Positions 35,232 through 43,670 of a DNA stretch of 64,000 nucleotides are shown here, piece by piece; position 1 is the first letter of the stretch; each line of letters starts with the position of its first letter. Under the pieces are notes generated by a model. It did not search any database. It was not told the origin of the DNA and was given only the letters and a program-made list of their open reading frames with translations. The translations under genes and the position numbers were made by a program. The stretch comes from Paenibacillus xylanexedens (GTDB taxonomy: Bacteria > Bacillota > Bacilli > Paenibacillales > Paenibacillaceae). The stretch covers positions 1,550,001 through 1,614,000 of the forward strand of contig NZ_VEBF01000001.1 in NCBI RefSeq assembly GCF_007676705.1, given 5' to 3'.

Positions 35232-37013
35232 TTATCCAACAGCCCGATAGGTATAAACAGATTCGGCAAGTGTAAATGTATCCCCATCCTCCAATGGATA
35301 CTCTTTGTAGGGAGCAAGAATATTGCCCTGAAGAACGGTTCCATTTACCGAACCCAAGTCCTTAATCACATAGCCCGATTTGTTCCGGCTCAATTCCACA
35401 TGAGCACGGGACACGCCGGTCGCTGTGTCTACCCACTGAACCATGTCTGCTGATCTTCCGATCACAAAAGATGCGCCTTGAACATCCATTCGTTCATGTC
35501 GTTCATGTTGATCGCTGCTTCCCGATCTTCGCTCAAGATAAAATGACGGCACTATAGGGCCTGCCCCTGTAACTTTGCTTCCAGTCAGATTTTGCAAGTT
35601 CACAGTTGCCTCAGCAACTGTATCATGTCGGTTTAACTCCGAAGTTAAAGCTGCAACTTGCGCCTGATCTTGTACAAACGGTGGTTCGGAAGGTTCAGCT
35701 GCCATGTGCAGATTTTGAAAACGGGGACGCTCCATTGCTTCTGAAGCTGATTCAGCAGCTTGGTTTATACGTTCCTCCGGCTTATCAGCTGCATTCCAGC
35801 GCCAACTTTCCTGAAATAGTTCCTCTTCATCTTCAGTCTTCTTCCGTTTGTTCTTACCCAGGTTGAATGAAAAAAAATGTTTATTCTCTGAGCCATTCTG
35901 AGGGTTCCCCTTGCGCTTCCACGTCCATCCTGCCACGCCAAGCAAGCCTAGACTTAGTACCGCGGATAGGATCATCTGAGTCTGTCCAGGTTGCTCCATG
36001 TATATGAATCTCCATACCAATGCCATGGCAACCATGCACCCCAGTATGATATAGGTTACTTTGGACGATCCGGACTTCTCCTCCACTTCCATATCAGCAT
36101 GCTCTGGCGAATGATATGGGTTACCCGATACTTGATCCACGCTCCTTGAGTCCTCCAATGAAGAGTGTCCAGATGAGTGACTGCCTGAAGAGGTTCGAGA
36201 TCTCAGCGGAATGTCTTTAACCCCCGAAGCACTCATTTTCTGCTGCTGACGAAAATTTAGTGGGGACTCCACAGAATCATTTTGAGTGGGACCACTATAC
36301 TGATATGGCCCGGAATTACCAGCAAATAGACTACTATCTCGCTCGGAAATCGAATGTGAGGCACTTCTTACTCTTGGAGCATCGCCCGTTTCCGACTTTC
36401 TGGACGAGAGAAATGCTGCACTTCCTCCACTCTCTTGCTCGTCAGCGTATAACTCCAGCAGTAGCTCTCGTAATTGTCTAACGTCCCAGCGTTCATTGTC
36501 GCATAACTGCAGAACACGCTGAATGCCTACTCCCTGCAGTTCCTGAACATGGGCCATCAGCCTGATCACCAGCTCACGGAATTGCTGAGGCGTCGAATCA
36601 TCTTCAGCCTTATCCATGATCGGTACATATACCATCCCAAGTTCACCCTGTTCGAATGAACCATTGATGAACAAGTACTCCTCCTGAATCAATAATTTAC
36701 GAGGTTCCAGCATATATTGTCGGCATTCCGTGAAGGCATCTGCCAGTTGGAACAACAGACCATACAGAACACGCAATTGGATTTTGCTTGACTTTAACAT
36801 TTGGGATAACATCTTGTAGCCCGATATATCGTATTGCAAAGTTACATTTCGATCGACTTCCCGAATATGTACAGGCAGAAGTCGCGGGATCTGATTGGAG
36901 GACAACATCCCCATTTGCACCCGGCTCAATTCCTCCATTCGTAACCCTTCTGCTTTTTCCAAAACCATGAACGCTCCGCCATTTCGAATAAAATCTCTCG
37001 TTAATCCATACAT
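35232..37013 (-). CDS. DUF6382 and FHA domain membrane protein linked to the Tad cluster
   Basis: A 593-residue protein. The N-terminal 190 residues match the DUF6382 type (LQYDISGYKMLSQMLKSS, LLIQEEYLFIN). A Ser-rich disordered region (about 200-310) follows. Two adjacent membrane segments lie near residues 320-365 (VTYIILGCMVAMALVW and MILSAVLSLGLLGVAGW), then a charged linker. The C-terminal FHA phosphopeptide-binding domain (about 500-590) contains FVIGRSADMVQWVD, SRAHVEL and IKDLGSVNGT. FHA domains read phosphothreonine, so a Ser/Thr kinase signal may reach the pilus machinery. It lies after cpaA on the same strand, separated by two R1 repeats. Confidence 0.85.
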   Translation of the reverse strand: MYGLTRDFIRNGGAFMVLEKAEGLRMEELSRVQMGMLSSNQIPRLLPVHIREVDRNVTLQYDISGYKMLSQMLKSSKIQLRVLYGLLFQLADAFTECRQYMLEPRKLLIQEEYLFINGSFEQGELGMVYVPIMDKAEDDSTPQQFRELVIRLMAHVQELQGVGIQRVLQLCDNERWDVRQLRELLLELYADEQESGGSAAFLSSRKSETGDAPRVRSASHSISERDSSLFAGNSGPYQYSGPTQNDSVESPLNFRQQQKMSASGVKDIPLRSRTSSGSHSSGHSSLEDSRSVDQVSGNPYHSPEHADMEVEEKSGSSKVTYIILGCMVAMALVWRFIYMEQPGQTQMILSAVLSLGLLGVAGWTWKRKGNPQNGSENKHFFSFNLGKNKRKKTEDEEELFQESWRWNAADKPEERINQAAESASEAMERPRFQNLHMAAEPSEPPFVQDQAQVAALTSELNRHDTVAEATVNLQNLTGSKVTGAGPIVPSFYLERRSGSSDQHERHERMDVQGASFVIGRSADMVQWVDTATGVSRAHVELSRNKSGYVIKDLGSVNGTVLQGNILAPYKEYPLEDGDTFTLAESVYTYRAVG

Positions 37014-37057
37014 GCCAATCCTCTCTTTCCATTGCTATTTAGGTCAACTAAAGAATG

Positions 37058-37244
37058 TTTACACTGAAACTTCGATGACGGAACAACCTTCCGATGGCTG
37101 TTATCCCCAGATTTCTTGATTCCCTTTGTAAAGAGGAAAATCCGGGGATAAAGGCGAAGCTTATGCTCACGAGGTAGCTTTCTTTCAGAAAGCTTTTGGC
37201 TCCGCTTCTTCAGGTTTTTTCCGTCCTCTCCGTTCTCGTGTAAA
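37058..37244 (-). repeat. Dispersed intergenic element R1, copy D
   Basis: A minus-strand full-length copy (187 bp). It starts TTTACACGAGAACGGAGAGG (from 37244) and contains the AAAGCTTTCT/AGAAAGCT hairpin and CTGGGGATAACAGCCATCGG. It ends near an AGTGTAAA at 37058-37065, a slightly decayed right end. It is the same length as copy A and lies in the opposite orientation on the window. Confidence 0.8.
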
Positions 37245-37264
37245 AAGTTTAGTTGATATGAGTT

Positions 37265-37378
37265 GAGTTACAATACACTACACTTTTCCACTCCAATCGC
37301 AGTGCCATCTTCGATCACTGTTATCCTAACGTTTTCCAGACCCCTGATATCAAGGGAAAAGTGCGGGGATAAGGACCG
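37265..37378 (-). repeat. Dispersed element R1, copy E (partial), overlapping the 3' end of cpaA
   Basis: Only the 3' half of R1 is present, reading on the minus strand CCTTATCCCCGC, TTTTCCCTTGATATCAGGGG, AGGATAACAGTGATCGAAGA and GGCACTGCGATTGGAGTGG. These line up in order with the corresponding part of copies A-D. It runs into the cpaA reading frame and appears to supply its last codons and TGA stop. Confidence 0.65.
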
Positions 37379-37868
37379 TGATATACGCAGGTAACACCGC
37401 CAGCATAAATGGAAACTTCAATGTCTTCTCCTTGTTCACCAGCTTGAGCGAACCAAGCATGAAGAACCCTGCAAGATTGCCTGCCATGCCTCGAATCCGT
37501 TTCGCTGAGTTCTTACGGAACAGAAGAATCACTAAACCAACGGCTCCCGCATACAAAACCGAATAAATAATCACATGAATGCCAAAAGCGAGTCCCGTCC
37601 ATACACCAATACCACCAAACAATTTCACATCTCCTGCTCCTACCGCTCCAATCGCATACATCAGGAACAAGATACCAAAACCAGCGGCAAATCCGGCGGC
37701 TGAGAACAAGAAGCCATTCCATCCTCCCCATATGATATGAGCTAGTACGCCAGCTACAGTCACAGGTAAAGTCAATCGATTGGGAATTTTCATGGAACGA
37801 ATATCTGTAATAAAAGCGGCAATAACGTATATGCCACAGACAATGAAAAACCACTCCACCTCCATCAT
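37350..37868 (-). CDS. cpaA: Prepilin peptidase (CpaA/TadV, A24 family)
   Basis: Membrane aspartic protease that removes the leader peptide of the Flp pilin and pseudopilins. It has about 172 residues with six hydrophobic segments. Both catalytic aspartates are present: TDIRSMKIPN near residue 22 and GAVGAGDVKLFGG near residue 75. AAAGGAG directly abuts the ATG at 37868; the in-frame GTG at 37859 has better spacing and may be the real start. The last codons (reading IPALFP) fall in repeat R1-E, so the natural C-terminus may have been replaced. It is the last gene of the tad operon. Confidence 0.85.
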   Translation of the reverse strand: MMEVEWFFIVCGIYVIAAFITDIRSMKIPNRLTLPVTVAGVLAHIIWGGWNGFLFSAAGFAAGFGILFLMYAIGAVGAGDVKLFGGIGVWTGLAFGIHVIIYSVLYAGAVGLVILLFRKNSAKRIRGMAGNLAGFFMLGSLKLVNKEKTLKFPFMLAVLPAYITVLIPALFP

Positions 37869-37876
37869 CTCCTTTC

Positions 37877-38908
37877 TTATTTTCTGGAGGCCACGTTGAA
37901 CGAAGTCTCCGTTTTGGCACCATCCGCAGTCTCGACCACAAAACTCCATGAACCTTCTGTTGTCCGAGTACCAACAAACCAATTCCATTCAATAATTCCA
38001 TTCTCATCTGCGGTGGCCCAGCCGATGTGCTTTGCAGAGCTTTCACCTGACTTGTAAAATATCGTTAAGTTGGCTGTCGCTCCTGGTTCTACCTTCACCT
38101 TGATCGTTGAATTGTTGCCTATGTAAGCCGGGTCAGGCTTCGACAGTACCGTTGCAGAGCCCGCAGTATGCCCGTCTCCTCCGCTACCATCAGCTCCTTC
38201 TCCTGTATCTCCAATCCATACCCGTTCTGCCGCAGCAGCCTGAATCCGTAGCGGTTTGCTAAGGAAGGGTACCTTTATAGGTAATTCATAACTCAGTTCA
38301 AGTCGGAAATATGGATTCGTTTTGTTCTTGAGATCAGGTATGGAAATGCCATTCACATGAACACGTTCAATATCTAGCAGAGTTGGCTCGATAAATGGTT
38401 CAAGCAGCGGTTTTACTGTGGGATCAAGCACCGTTTCCAGTACGGATGTCTTGATTTCCTGTAAGGGCTGTTCACCACTAGCCGCTGCTGATCGTACCCA
38501 ATCACTTAATGGCTCAGGCAGTGAAGAAGCATATCCTTCTGCCCATTCTGTCAGAGACAACTCTGGTATCTTCCAGCCCCCTGCCGAGCCCTCACCGCCT
38601 GCAGAATCAGAAGGTGTGAACACGAGGGATACCGGATATATTTTCGTTGATAACTGCTTTACCGCTTCCCCCGCCGTACTCTGTAGCGCTGTGGAGATTA
38701 GAGTCATCTGCACAATGAAAATGAGAAACATGATAAAGAACAGAAAGACAGGCAAAACCAGTGAGGCTTCCAGAACCATGCTGCCCTGTTCCTTTTTCGG
38801 AAAACACATCTGCTTTTTCAAAGACTTCAAACGTGCCATTCTGCATATTCGTGTTAAACGAATCTGTAATTGTGCGTTTTCTTTTTCATATCGTTGCTGC
38901 TTATCCAT
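37877..38908 (-). CDS. TadE-like pseudopilin with C-terminal Ig-like domain
   Basis: A protein of about 343 residues. After a basic N-terminus comes the TadE signature EQGSMVLEASLVLPVFLFFI, a membrane helix of pilin type with the conserved Glu. A Gly/Ser/Pro-containing extracellular region follows. The last roughly 90 residues (from PDPAYIGNNSTIKVKVEP to TSFNVASRK) look like a beta-sandwich of bacterial Ig type. I chose the ATG at 38908, which follows GGAGGG; the ATG at 38941 has no such site. It lies between the DUF5702 gene and cpaA. The Ig-like end is unusual for TadE and might face the surface or bind partners. Confidence 0.75.
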   Translation of the reverse strand: MDKQQRYEKENAQLQIRLTRICRMARLKSLKKQMCFPKKEQGSMVLEASLVLPVFLFFIMFLIFIVQMTLISTALQSTAGEAVKQLSTKIYPVSLVFTPSDSAGGEGSAGGWKIPELSLTEWAEGYASSLPEPLSDWVRSAAASGEQPLQEIKTSVLETVLDPTVKPLLEPFIEPTLLDIERVHVNGISIPDLKNKTNPYFRLELSYELPIKVPFLSKPLRIQAAAAERVWIGDTGEGADGSGGDGHTAGSATVLSKPDPAYIGNNSTIKVKVEPGATANLTIFYKSGESSAKHIGWATADENGIIEWNWFVGTRTTEGSWSFVVETADGAKTETSFNVASRK

Positions 38909-38937
38909 AATCCCTCCACCGAAACGATCCCGATCAT

Positions 38938-41124
38938 TCAATAGGAATAATCCGCCTTCCGCTCAATGAAAAATCTGCCATCTTCAACCTGATCCGCACT
39001 CCCCATAACTGCACCTATGCTTCTAACCACCCCTGGCAAAAACCACAGTTTAACGCTACTTCGCATGTTACCTGAAGCATACGTCTGTTTCTCATCTGGA
39101 TTTACGCCGGTATTCAATCGGATCAGAGCCAGCATTCTCGACATTTTGCGTTCATTGTTGCTATGCATTAAAAGGAACAATCGCAGATGATCCCTGTACG
39201 TCAGTTTAACTTTGATATACTTGGACAATTCCACACTGCCTTCTTTCGCAAGTTTCACCATATCGGCAATGGCGTTTGTAATTCCGTGCAAGATGGCCGC
39301 CGATAACACCAGAAGTGGATTCCCCAGTTTACTGTGCTCAATTAACCCTTCTGCTGTCCGAATAGCCAGCCGCATCCCAAAGATCTCCGCATATGCCGCA
39401 GCAATGTTACCCGAAGGATTGTGAAACCCGTATACGATATACTCCAGTTCCTGATTCTCCAATTTGAAGACATCACCGGCATCTCCACCTTCAGTCCAGG
39501 TAATTAACTGACCAAAATCCATTGAGTTGAAATAGGCAAGGGCATACTCATTCTGAAATAATTCATCGCCAAGGCTATCCAGCAAACCGGACATCCCGCC
39601 GAACAAACTGTCCATTCCCTTCATGGCATCCCCACCAGAGTCATAGGGATCAGCAGCAATCTCTGCCTTTTGGGCTTCCTCACGACTAGCCTCGTTAAAA
39701 GCAATATTAGCGTTGTAATACTCCTCCAGCTGTTTGAAATCGTCCATGGAACCAGAACTTCCTTTTTCAATCTGCGACAAGATCCGTTTAACTTCCTTCA
39801 ACTTCCCTTTGGATTCTTTGTCATTTGCTTTGCGCTGGGCATCCGAACCTCGACCACTCTCCAGCTGTTGCTTACTCTGGAGGATGAGGTTGGCAGGACC
39901 ATTACGCACATAGGTATCCATATAACGTTCCGTGATCTGACTTGCCTGTCTGACCGCGGGTTTAATCGGAACCCCACTCATGTCCCTAACGTTGCGAAGC
40001 TGAGTATTCAACTCCATGTTGTCTCTTCTGACGTTAGAGAAGTCCGAATTTTGTGAATCCACACGTGCCTTCAACTGATCAAACAAACTATCCGTCCTCA
40101 CAAGCTCAGAAGCGAGGGAACGTGTGCTTTTGGCTTCACTCCCTGATCCTGTAGATGCAGGACTCGTTCCAGGCAGATTTGAGTTTCCCACGTTATCATA
40201 GCTGGCATTCTGTGAACGGTTCTCCCCCTCTGCAATCACACGTTTCATTTCCTCATTCATCTTGCGTGCTTCTTCGATCTTGGACTGCGCTTCTTCCAGC
40301 TTCGTTTGATGGGCCTGTAACGCGGGCTGTATGATCATGCTGATGCCTGTCACCACATTACTCACACCAGTCCGATAACGCGTCAGCTCCAATATGTATT
40401 GTTGCTCTCTGAATGGCAGTCCCTCATCTGCCCGTTTCTTGTTTAGATAATCTGCATAACGTGCCGCTGCTTCCGCAGCTGTCTCTGGTGTTTCTTCCAG
40501 CATCTCTTCATAGATGGCTTGTGAAGGCGGGTCCATGATCAACTTCGGAAGATTCTTCAGCTTCTCCGCAGATTCCGTCTGATTGGCAATGGCCTCGTCC
40601 AGTAATGCTTCACGCTTGTCATATAATTTCTGTAATTTTTTCAGCAAGTCTACCGTGTGCGCGGCTTCCTTCATCTCGTCCGACATCGGTTTGAAACGAT
40701 TGATCACTTCGAGGGTAAAATCAACCGGAGCCCGATACTTCATATCCTCCTGAATCTGGCGATTAAATATATCGTATCTGCCCAGTTCACGCTCCATGCT
40801 CAGCGAAGTTGTATCCCACTGGATATCCAGAATGGGGAATCCATCTTTTACGGATGAAGGCTTCACACTATCGTTCAGCACTTTAGCCATGATCGCATCC
40901 CCACTGCTGTCGCCATACCCGAATAAACCATACTCCCGGAGTGATGTGTCATAAGCCGACATGACGGATCTCATTGCAGCATGTGTCATTCGTTCGGTCT
41001 GCACTTTGAATGCCGCTATACGAGCGTAATCAATAAATATAGCTACAAACATATAGACTCCAGCCAATATTAATATCAAAAAAAGGGTTACAGCCCCCGA
41101 CTCACCGTCTTTTTTCCTAAACAG
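38938..41124 (-). CDS. DUF5702-type membrane protein of the Tad locus
   Basis: A large protein of about 728 residues. One N-terminal membrane segment of TadG type (GAVTLFLILILAGVYMFVAI) is followed by a long extracellular part. That part has helical, probably coiled-coil stretches (QTKLEEAQSKIEEARKMNEE) and Gln/Ser-rich linkers. No ATG or GTG start exists near the 5' end. In-frame choices are TTG at 41175 or 41163 inside tadE, or CTG at 41124. I mark CTG because AAAGGAGGAGGG lies just before it and the other sites have none; this is unusual and unproven. Probably a minor pilus or assembly component. Confidence 0.7.
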   Translation of the reverse strand: MFRKKDGESGAVTLFLILILAGVYMFVAIFIDYARIAAFKVQTERMTHAAMRSVMSAYDTSLREYGLFGYGDSSGDAIMAKVLNDSVKPSSVKDGFPILDIQWDTTSLSMERELGRYDIFNRQIQEDMKYRAPVDFTLEVINRFKPMSDEMKEAAHTVDLLKKLQKLYDKREALLDEAIANQTESAEKLKNLPKLIMDPPSQAIYEEMLEETPETAAEAAARYADYLNKKRADEGLPFREQQYILELTRYRTGVSNVVTGISMIIQPALQAHQTKLEEAQSKIEEARKMNEEMKRVIAEGENRSQNASYDNVGNSNLPGTSPASTGSGSEAKSTRSLASELVRTDSLFDQLKARVDSQNSDFSNVRRDNMELNTQLRNVRDMSGVPIKPAVRQASQITERYMDTYVRNGPANLILQSKQQLESGRGSDAQRKANDKESKGKLKEVKRILSQIEKGSSGSMDDFKQLEEYYNANIAFNEASREEAQKAEIAADPYDSGGDAMKGMDSLFGGMSGLLDSLGDELFQNEYALAYFNSMDFGQLITWTEGGDAGDVFKLENQELEYIVYGFHNPSGNIAAAYAEIFGMRLAIRTAEGLIEHSKLGNPLLVLSAAILHGITNAIADMVKLAKEGSVELSKYIKVKLTYRDHLRLFLLMHSNNERKMSRMLALIRLNTGVNPDEKQTYASGNMRSSVKLWFLPGVVRSIGAVMGSADQVEDGRFFIERKADYSY

Positions 41125-41143
41125 ATCTGCCCTCCTCCTTTGT

Positions 41144-41821
41144 TCACTTTTTGCTTTTGCCAAAATGCTGCACAACCTGTCCGGCTTCTGCAGCCGTATT
41201 GGTCGCTGTTCCGCCCTTGCCTTTAAACTTGGCTGCGTAATAACGGACCAGATCTACCGTTCGAATGAATTCAACCGGTTCAACAACTGCGGATGATCCC
41301 TGAGTCTGCACACGGTTACCTGAATCGAACAAAAAAGAAGGAAGAGGCAGAGAAATTACCTGATCCAGCTTGGTCGTTATCTTCCTCTGAATCAGAGAAT
41401 TCTGATATTCAATTGTTCCTTTCATGGCCGAAGGCATATGCTGCACCGCTTGTGCTAATTTCTGTTCCGAGAGACTTCCACCTTCACCAGCAGGTACAGA
41501 AACGCGAACATGACTATCCGCTCCCACCCAACCAAACAGTGCACCCAGCATACGATCATCCGACAGTCTCCAGTACAGATTGTCATGTTCTCCAGCGACA
41601 AATTCACCAGTCATTGCCTGCTTGTAGCTGTTGTCCCAGCTATAAGCTGCACGTTCGGAAGCCGCATAGGCATGTTGATTCAGAAATGTCTTTTGATACA
41701 TGTACATGGTAAAAAAGAGCAACAACACAAGAATAAACAGCACGACAGGGAAGATCAGGGAGGCTTCAACGGTGAAGCTCCCTTCTTCCTTCTTCAGCCT
41801 GTTAACTCGGGAAAAATTCAT
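41144..41821 (-). CDS. tadE: TadE-like pseudopilin
   Basis: A 225-residue protein. The TadE signature EEGSFTVEASLIFPVVLFIL lies at residues 12-31, a processing site and hydrophobic helix for CpaA cleavage, followed by an extracellular domain with no recognised fold. The start lies within the 3' end of the pilin gene (20-base overlap) and has only a weak ribosome binding site, so translation probably depends on coupling. The gene sits between flp and the DUF5702 gene. Confidence 0.85.
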   Translation of the reverse strand: MNFSRVNRLKKEEGSFTVEASLIFPVVLFILVLLLFFTMYMYQKTFLNQHAYAASERAAYSWDNSYKQAMTGEFVAGEHDNLYWRLSDDRMLGALFGWVGADSHVRVSVPAGEGGSLSEQKLAQAVQHMPSAMKGTIEYQNSLIQRKITTKLDQVISLPLPSFLFDSGNRVQTQGSSAVVEPVEFIRTVDLVRYYAAKFKGKGGTATNTAAEAGQVVQHFGKSKK

Positions 41822-41993
41822 TACTTTTTGTATCCACTTTGCTAAGAAGAGACTTGATTAGTGCCGTTATTTGGTCTTTAAAAATCAAAGCAATAATGAT
41901 AATAACCCCGATAATCAGAATCAGTTCCAATGTGCCGAGTCCGTCCTCTTCCATCCAAAATGCGTTTACCTTGTTTTTCAACACGTCCATCAT
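41802..41993 (-). CDS. flp: Flp-type (type IVb) pilin
   Basis: A 63-residue small pilin. It has a short charged N-terminus, then the processing region EEDGLGTLELILIIGVIIII with the Glu five residues into the hydrophobic helix, and a short polar tail. AGGAGG lies seven bases before the ATG at 41993; the long frame upstream of it belongs to tadC in another phase. It should be cleaved by CpaA before Gly-Leu/Thr-Leu and polymerise into the pilus. Placement between tadC and tadE is typical. Confidence 0.85.
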   Translation of the reverse strand: MMDVLKNKVNAFWMEEDGLGTLELILIIGVIIIIALIFKDQITALIKSLLSKVDTKSNEFFPS

Positions 41994-42004
41994 CCCTATT
42001 CCTC

Positions 42005-42877
42005 CTACATATTCATCATCATAAAAGCAGGTGCCCCGATCATGACCACGATCGTAAAAAAGATTAGCACCATCGGAAACACCAGTTTGGAAGAAGCCTG
42101 TTCTCCCTTCGCCCGACTGACAGCCTTGCGTTTCTCCCACAACACATGTGACAGATCCCGCAGCGCCAATACAAAGTCACCTCCTCCACGCCGGAAATTC
42201 AGTAGTACCGTTGTTGTAAAAATCGTCACTTCCTGCACACCGCAGCGGCGGCTGAACTGTTCAAATGATTGTTGAAACGAATAACCATTATTCCAATCTC
42301 CCACCGTCTTTCTGAGTTCGTTGTACAGCGGATGATTCCGTTCCCCCTGGCTTGTCACACAGTGAACGATGGCACGTTGCACGGTCTCGCCTGCGCCAAC
42401 CAGCAGAACAATCCGGTTCAGCAGCTCAGGCAGCTCCATAAGGATATCCTGATCTCTTCGCTGCACCTTCGTATTGAGGTCTTTATAGAGTGCAAAAGGT
42501 AAAGCGATTCCTAGCGCGAGTCCACCCACCATGCCTCCGATGCCCATATCTCCAACGAGTGTTAACAGACATCCTACCAGTAACATGAGCCATGTGTAGG
42601 TCAGCATTTCAGCGCAATAGAGCATTGTTTTCTCCCCACTGTGCTGTATGCCATACATTTTTTGAATGGCATGTTGCATCCGAAACATGACTACAGGCAA
42701 TCTGCGTCCGATTTCAAACTTTTCCAGGATAAACAGGAAGGGACCATGCAGTTTCTTCAGTCGCAATCCTTCCATATCCAGCTTGCGCAGATGGCGATAA
42801 GTCCGCCCCCGGGTTTGATCCAGCACCAGCCATCCCGCTCCGAGCACCCCTCCGACTATCACGGGAAGCAGCATCAT
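42005..42877 (-). CDS. tadC: Type II/IV secretion system inner-membrane protein TadC
   Basis: Platform protein of the Flp pilus machine: 290 residues with a GspF/T2SSF domain (about residues 135-260: LMELPELLNRIVLLVGAGET and FEQFSRRCGVQEVTIFT). Membrane segments lie at the N-terminus, near residues 95-130 and at the C-terminus. AAGGAG lies five bases before the ATG. It is paired with TadB, nine bases upstream, as in all Tad systems. Confidence 0.9.
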   Translation of the reverse strand: MMLLPVIVGGVLGAGWLVLDQTRGRTYRHLRKLDMEGLRLKKLHGPFLFILEKFEIGRRLPVVMFRMQHAIQKMYGIQHSGEKTMLYCAEMLTYTWLMLLVGCLLTLVGDMGIGGMVGGLALGIALPFALYKDLNTKVQRRDQDILMELPELLNRIVLLVGAGETVQRAIVHCVTSQGERNHPLYNELRKTVGDWNNGYSFQQSFEQFSRRCGVQEVTIFTTTVLLNFRRGGGDFVLALRDLSHVLWEKRKAVSRAKGEQASSKLVFPMVLIFFTIVVMIGAPAFMMMNM

Positions 42878-42886
42878 TTCAGCTCC

Positions 42887-43651
42887 TTATACTTTGATAT
42901 CCATAATGCGAGTAATCCACAGATAACAGCAGGCGAGTACTGCCAAGGCACCACTAGAGATGAGGTATCCCATCCCGCTATATAACGGCTCCATAAAATC
43001 CTTGGCGGTCAGATTCAGAAATATCAGAAAAATAAACGGAGCTGCAAACATCACCTTTGATTCGAACTTTTTCTGTGATACTGCGACCATAATATCCTGC
43101 TGAATGTCCAGCTTCTCGCCAATGACCGCAGAGGTACGACGCACGACCTCAACCAGATCCCCGCCAGTTCGTTTACAAGTAATGAACACGTCTGCAAAAT
43201 TCGTTATTTCCTCAATCTGCGCCCGATCCGAAAAATCCTGTAGCGCCTCTTCAATCGGTTGTCCATACTCCAACCGTGTCCGTAATATCGTGAACTCACG
43301 AATCAGGTCGGTATCCGCTTCCGGGTTCAGCATCCGCAAATCCTCCACCGATTCCTTGAATCCATTCTCCACTGATTTTCCTGCGGCCAGTGCAGATGAC
43401 AATGCATATAATGCTTGCTTAAAATGTAAACTGAGCGTCATTCTTCTTCGTTCCAGCAGTACCTTAGTCCAGTGTTTTGGTACCCATATGCAGCCTGCAG
43501 CCAGAATCGCTCCAGCCAACCAGTGGTGATAGAACAGAAGTCCGACTCCAAAGAACAGCAGACCGCTAATCAGCATAGAGACCATTCGTTGTCTTCGGGA
43601 AAGCGTATATACGGTGTAATCCGTTAACATCTGTCTGGCTTCACCCAACAT
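42887..43651 (-). CDS. tadB: Type II/IV secretion system inner-membrane protein TadB
   Basis: The partner of TadC: 254 residues, T2SSF domain at about residues 80-205 (FKQALYALSSALAAGKSVEN and RTGGDLVEVVRRTSAVIGEK), with paired membrane segments at both ends. GGAAGGTG lies before the ATG. It starts 19 bases after tadA. TadB and TadC probably form the membrane platform on which the TadA ATPase acts. Confidence 0.9.
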   Translation of the reverse strand: MLGEARQMLTDYTVYTLSRRQRMVSMLISGLLFFGVGLLFYHHWLAGAILAAGCIWVPKHWTKVLLERRRMTLSLHFKQALYALSSALAAGKSVENGFKESVEDLRMLNPEADTDLIREFTILRTRLEYGQPIEEALQDFSDRAQIEEITNFADVFITCKRTGGDLVEVVRRTSAVIGEKLDIQQDIMVAVSQKKFESKVMFAAPFIFLIFLNLTAKDFMEPLYSGMGYLISSGALAVLACCYLWITRIMDIKV

Positions 43652-43670
43652 TAATCACCTTCCAATAACT

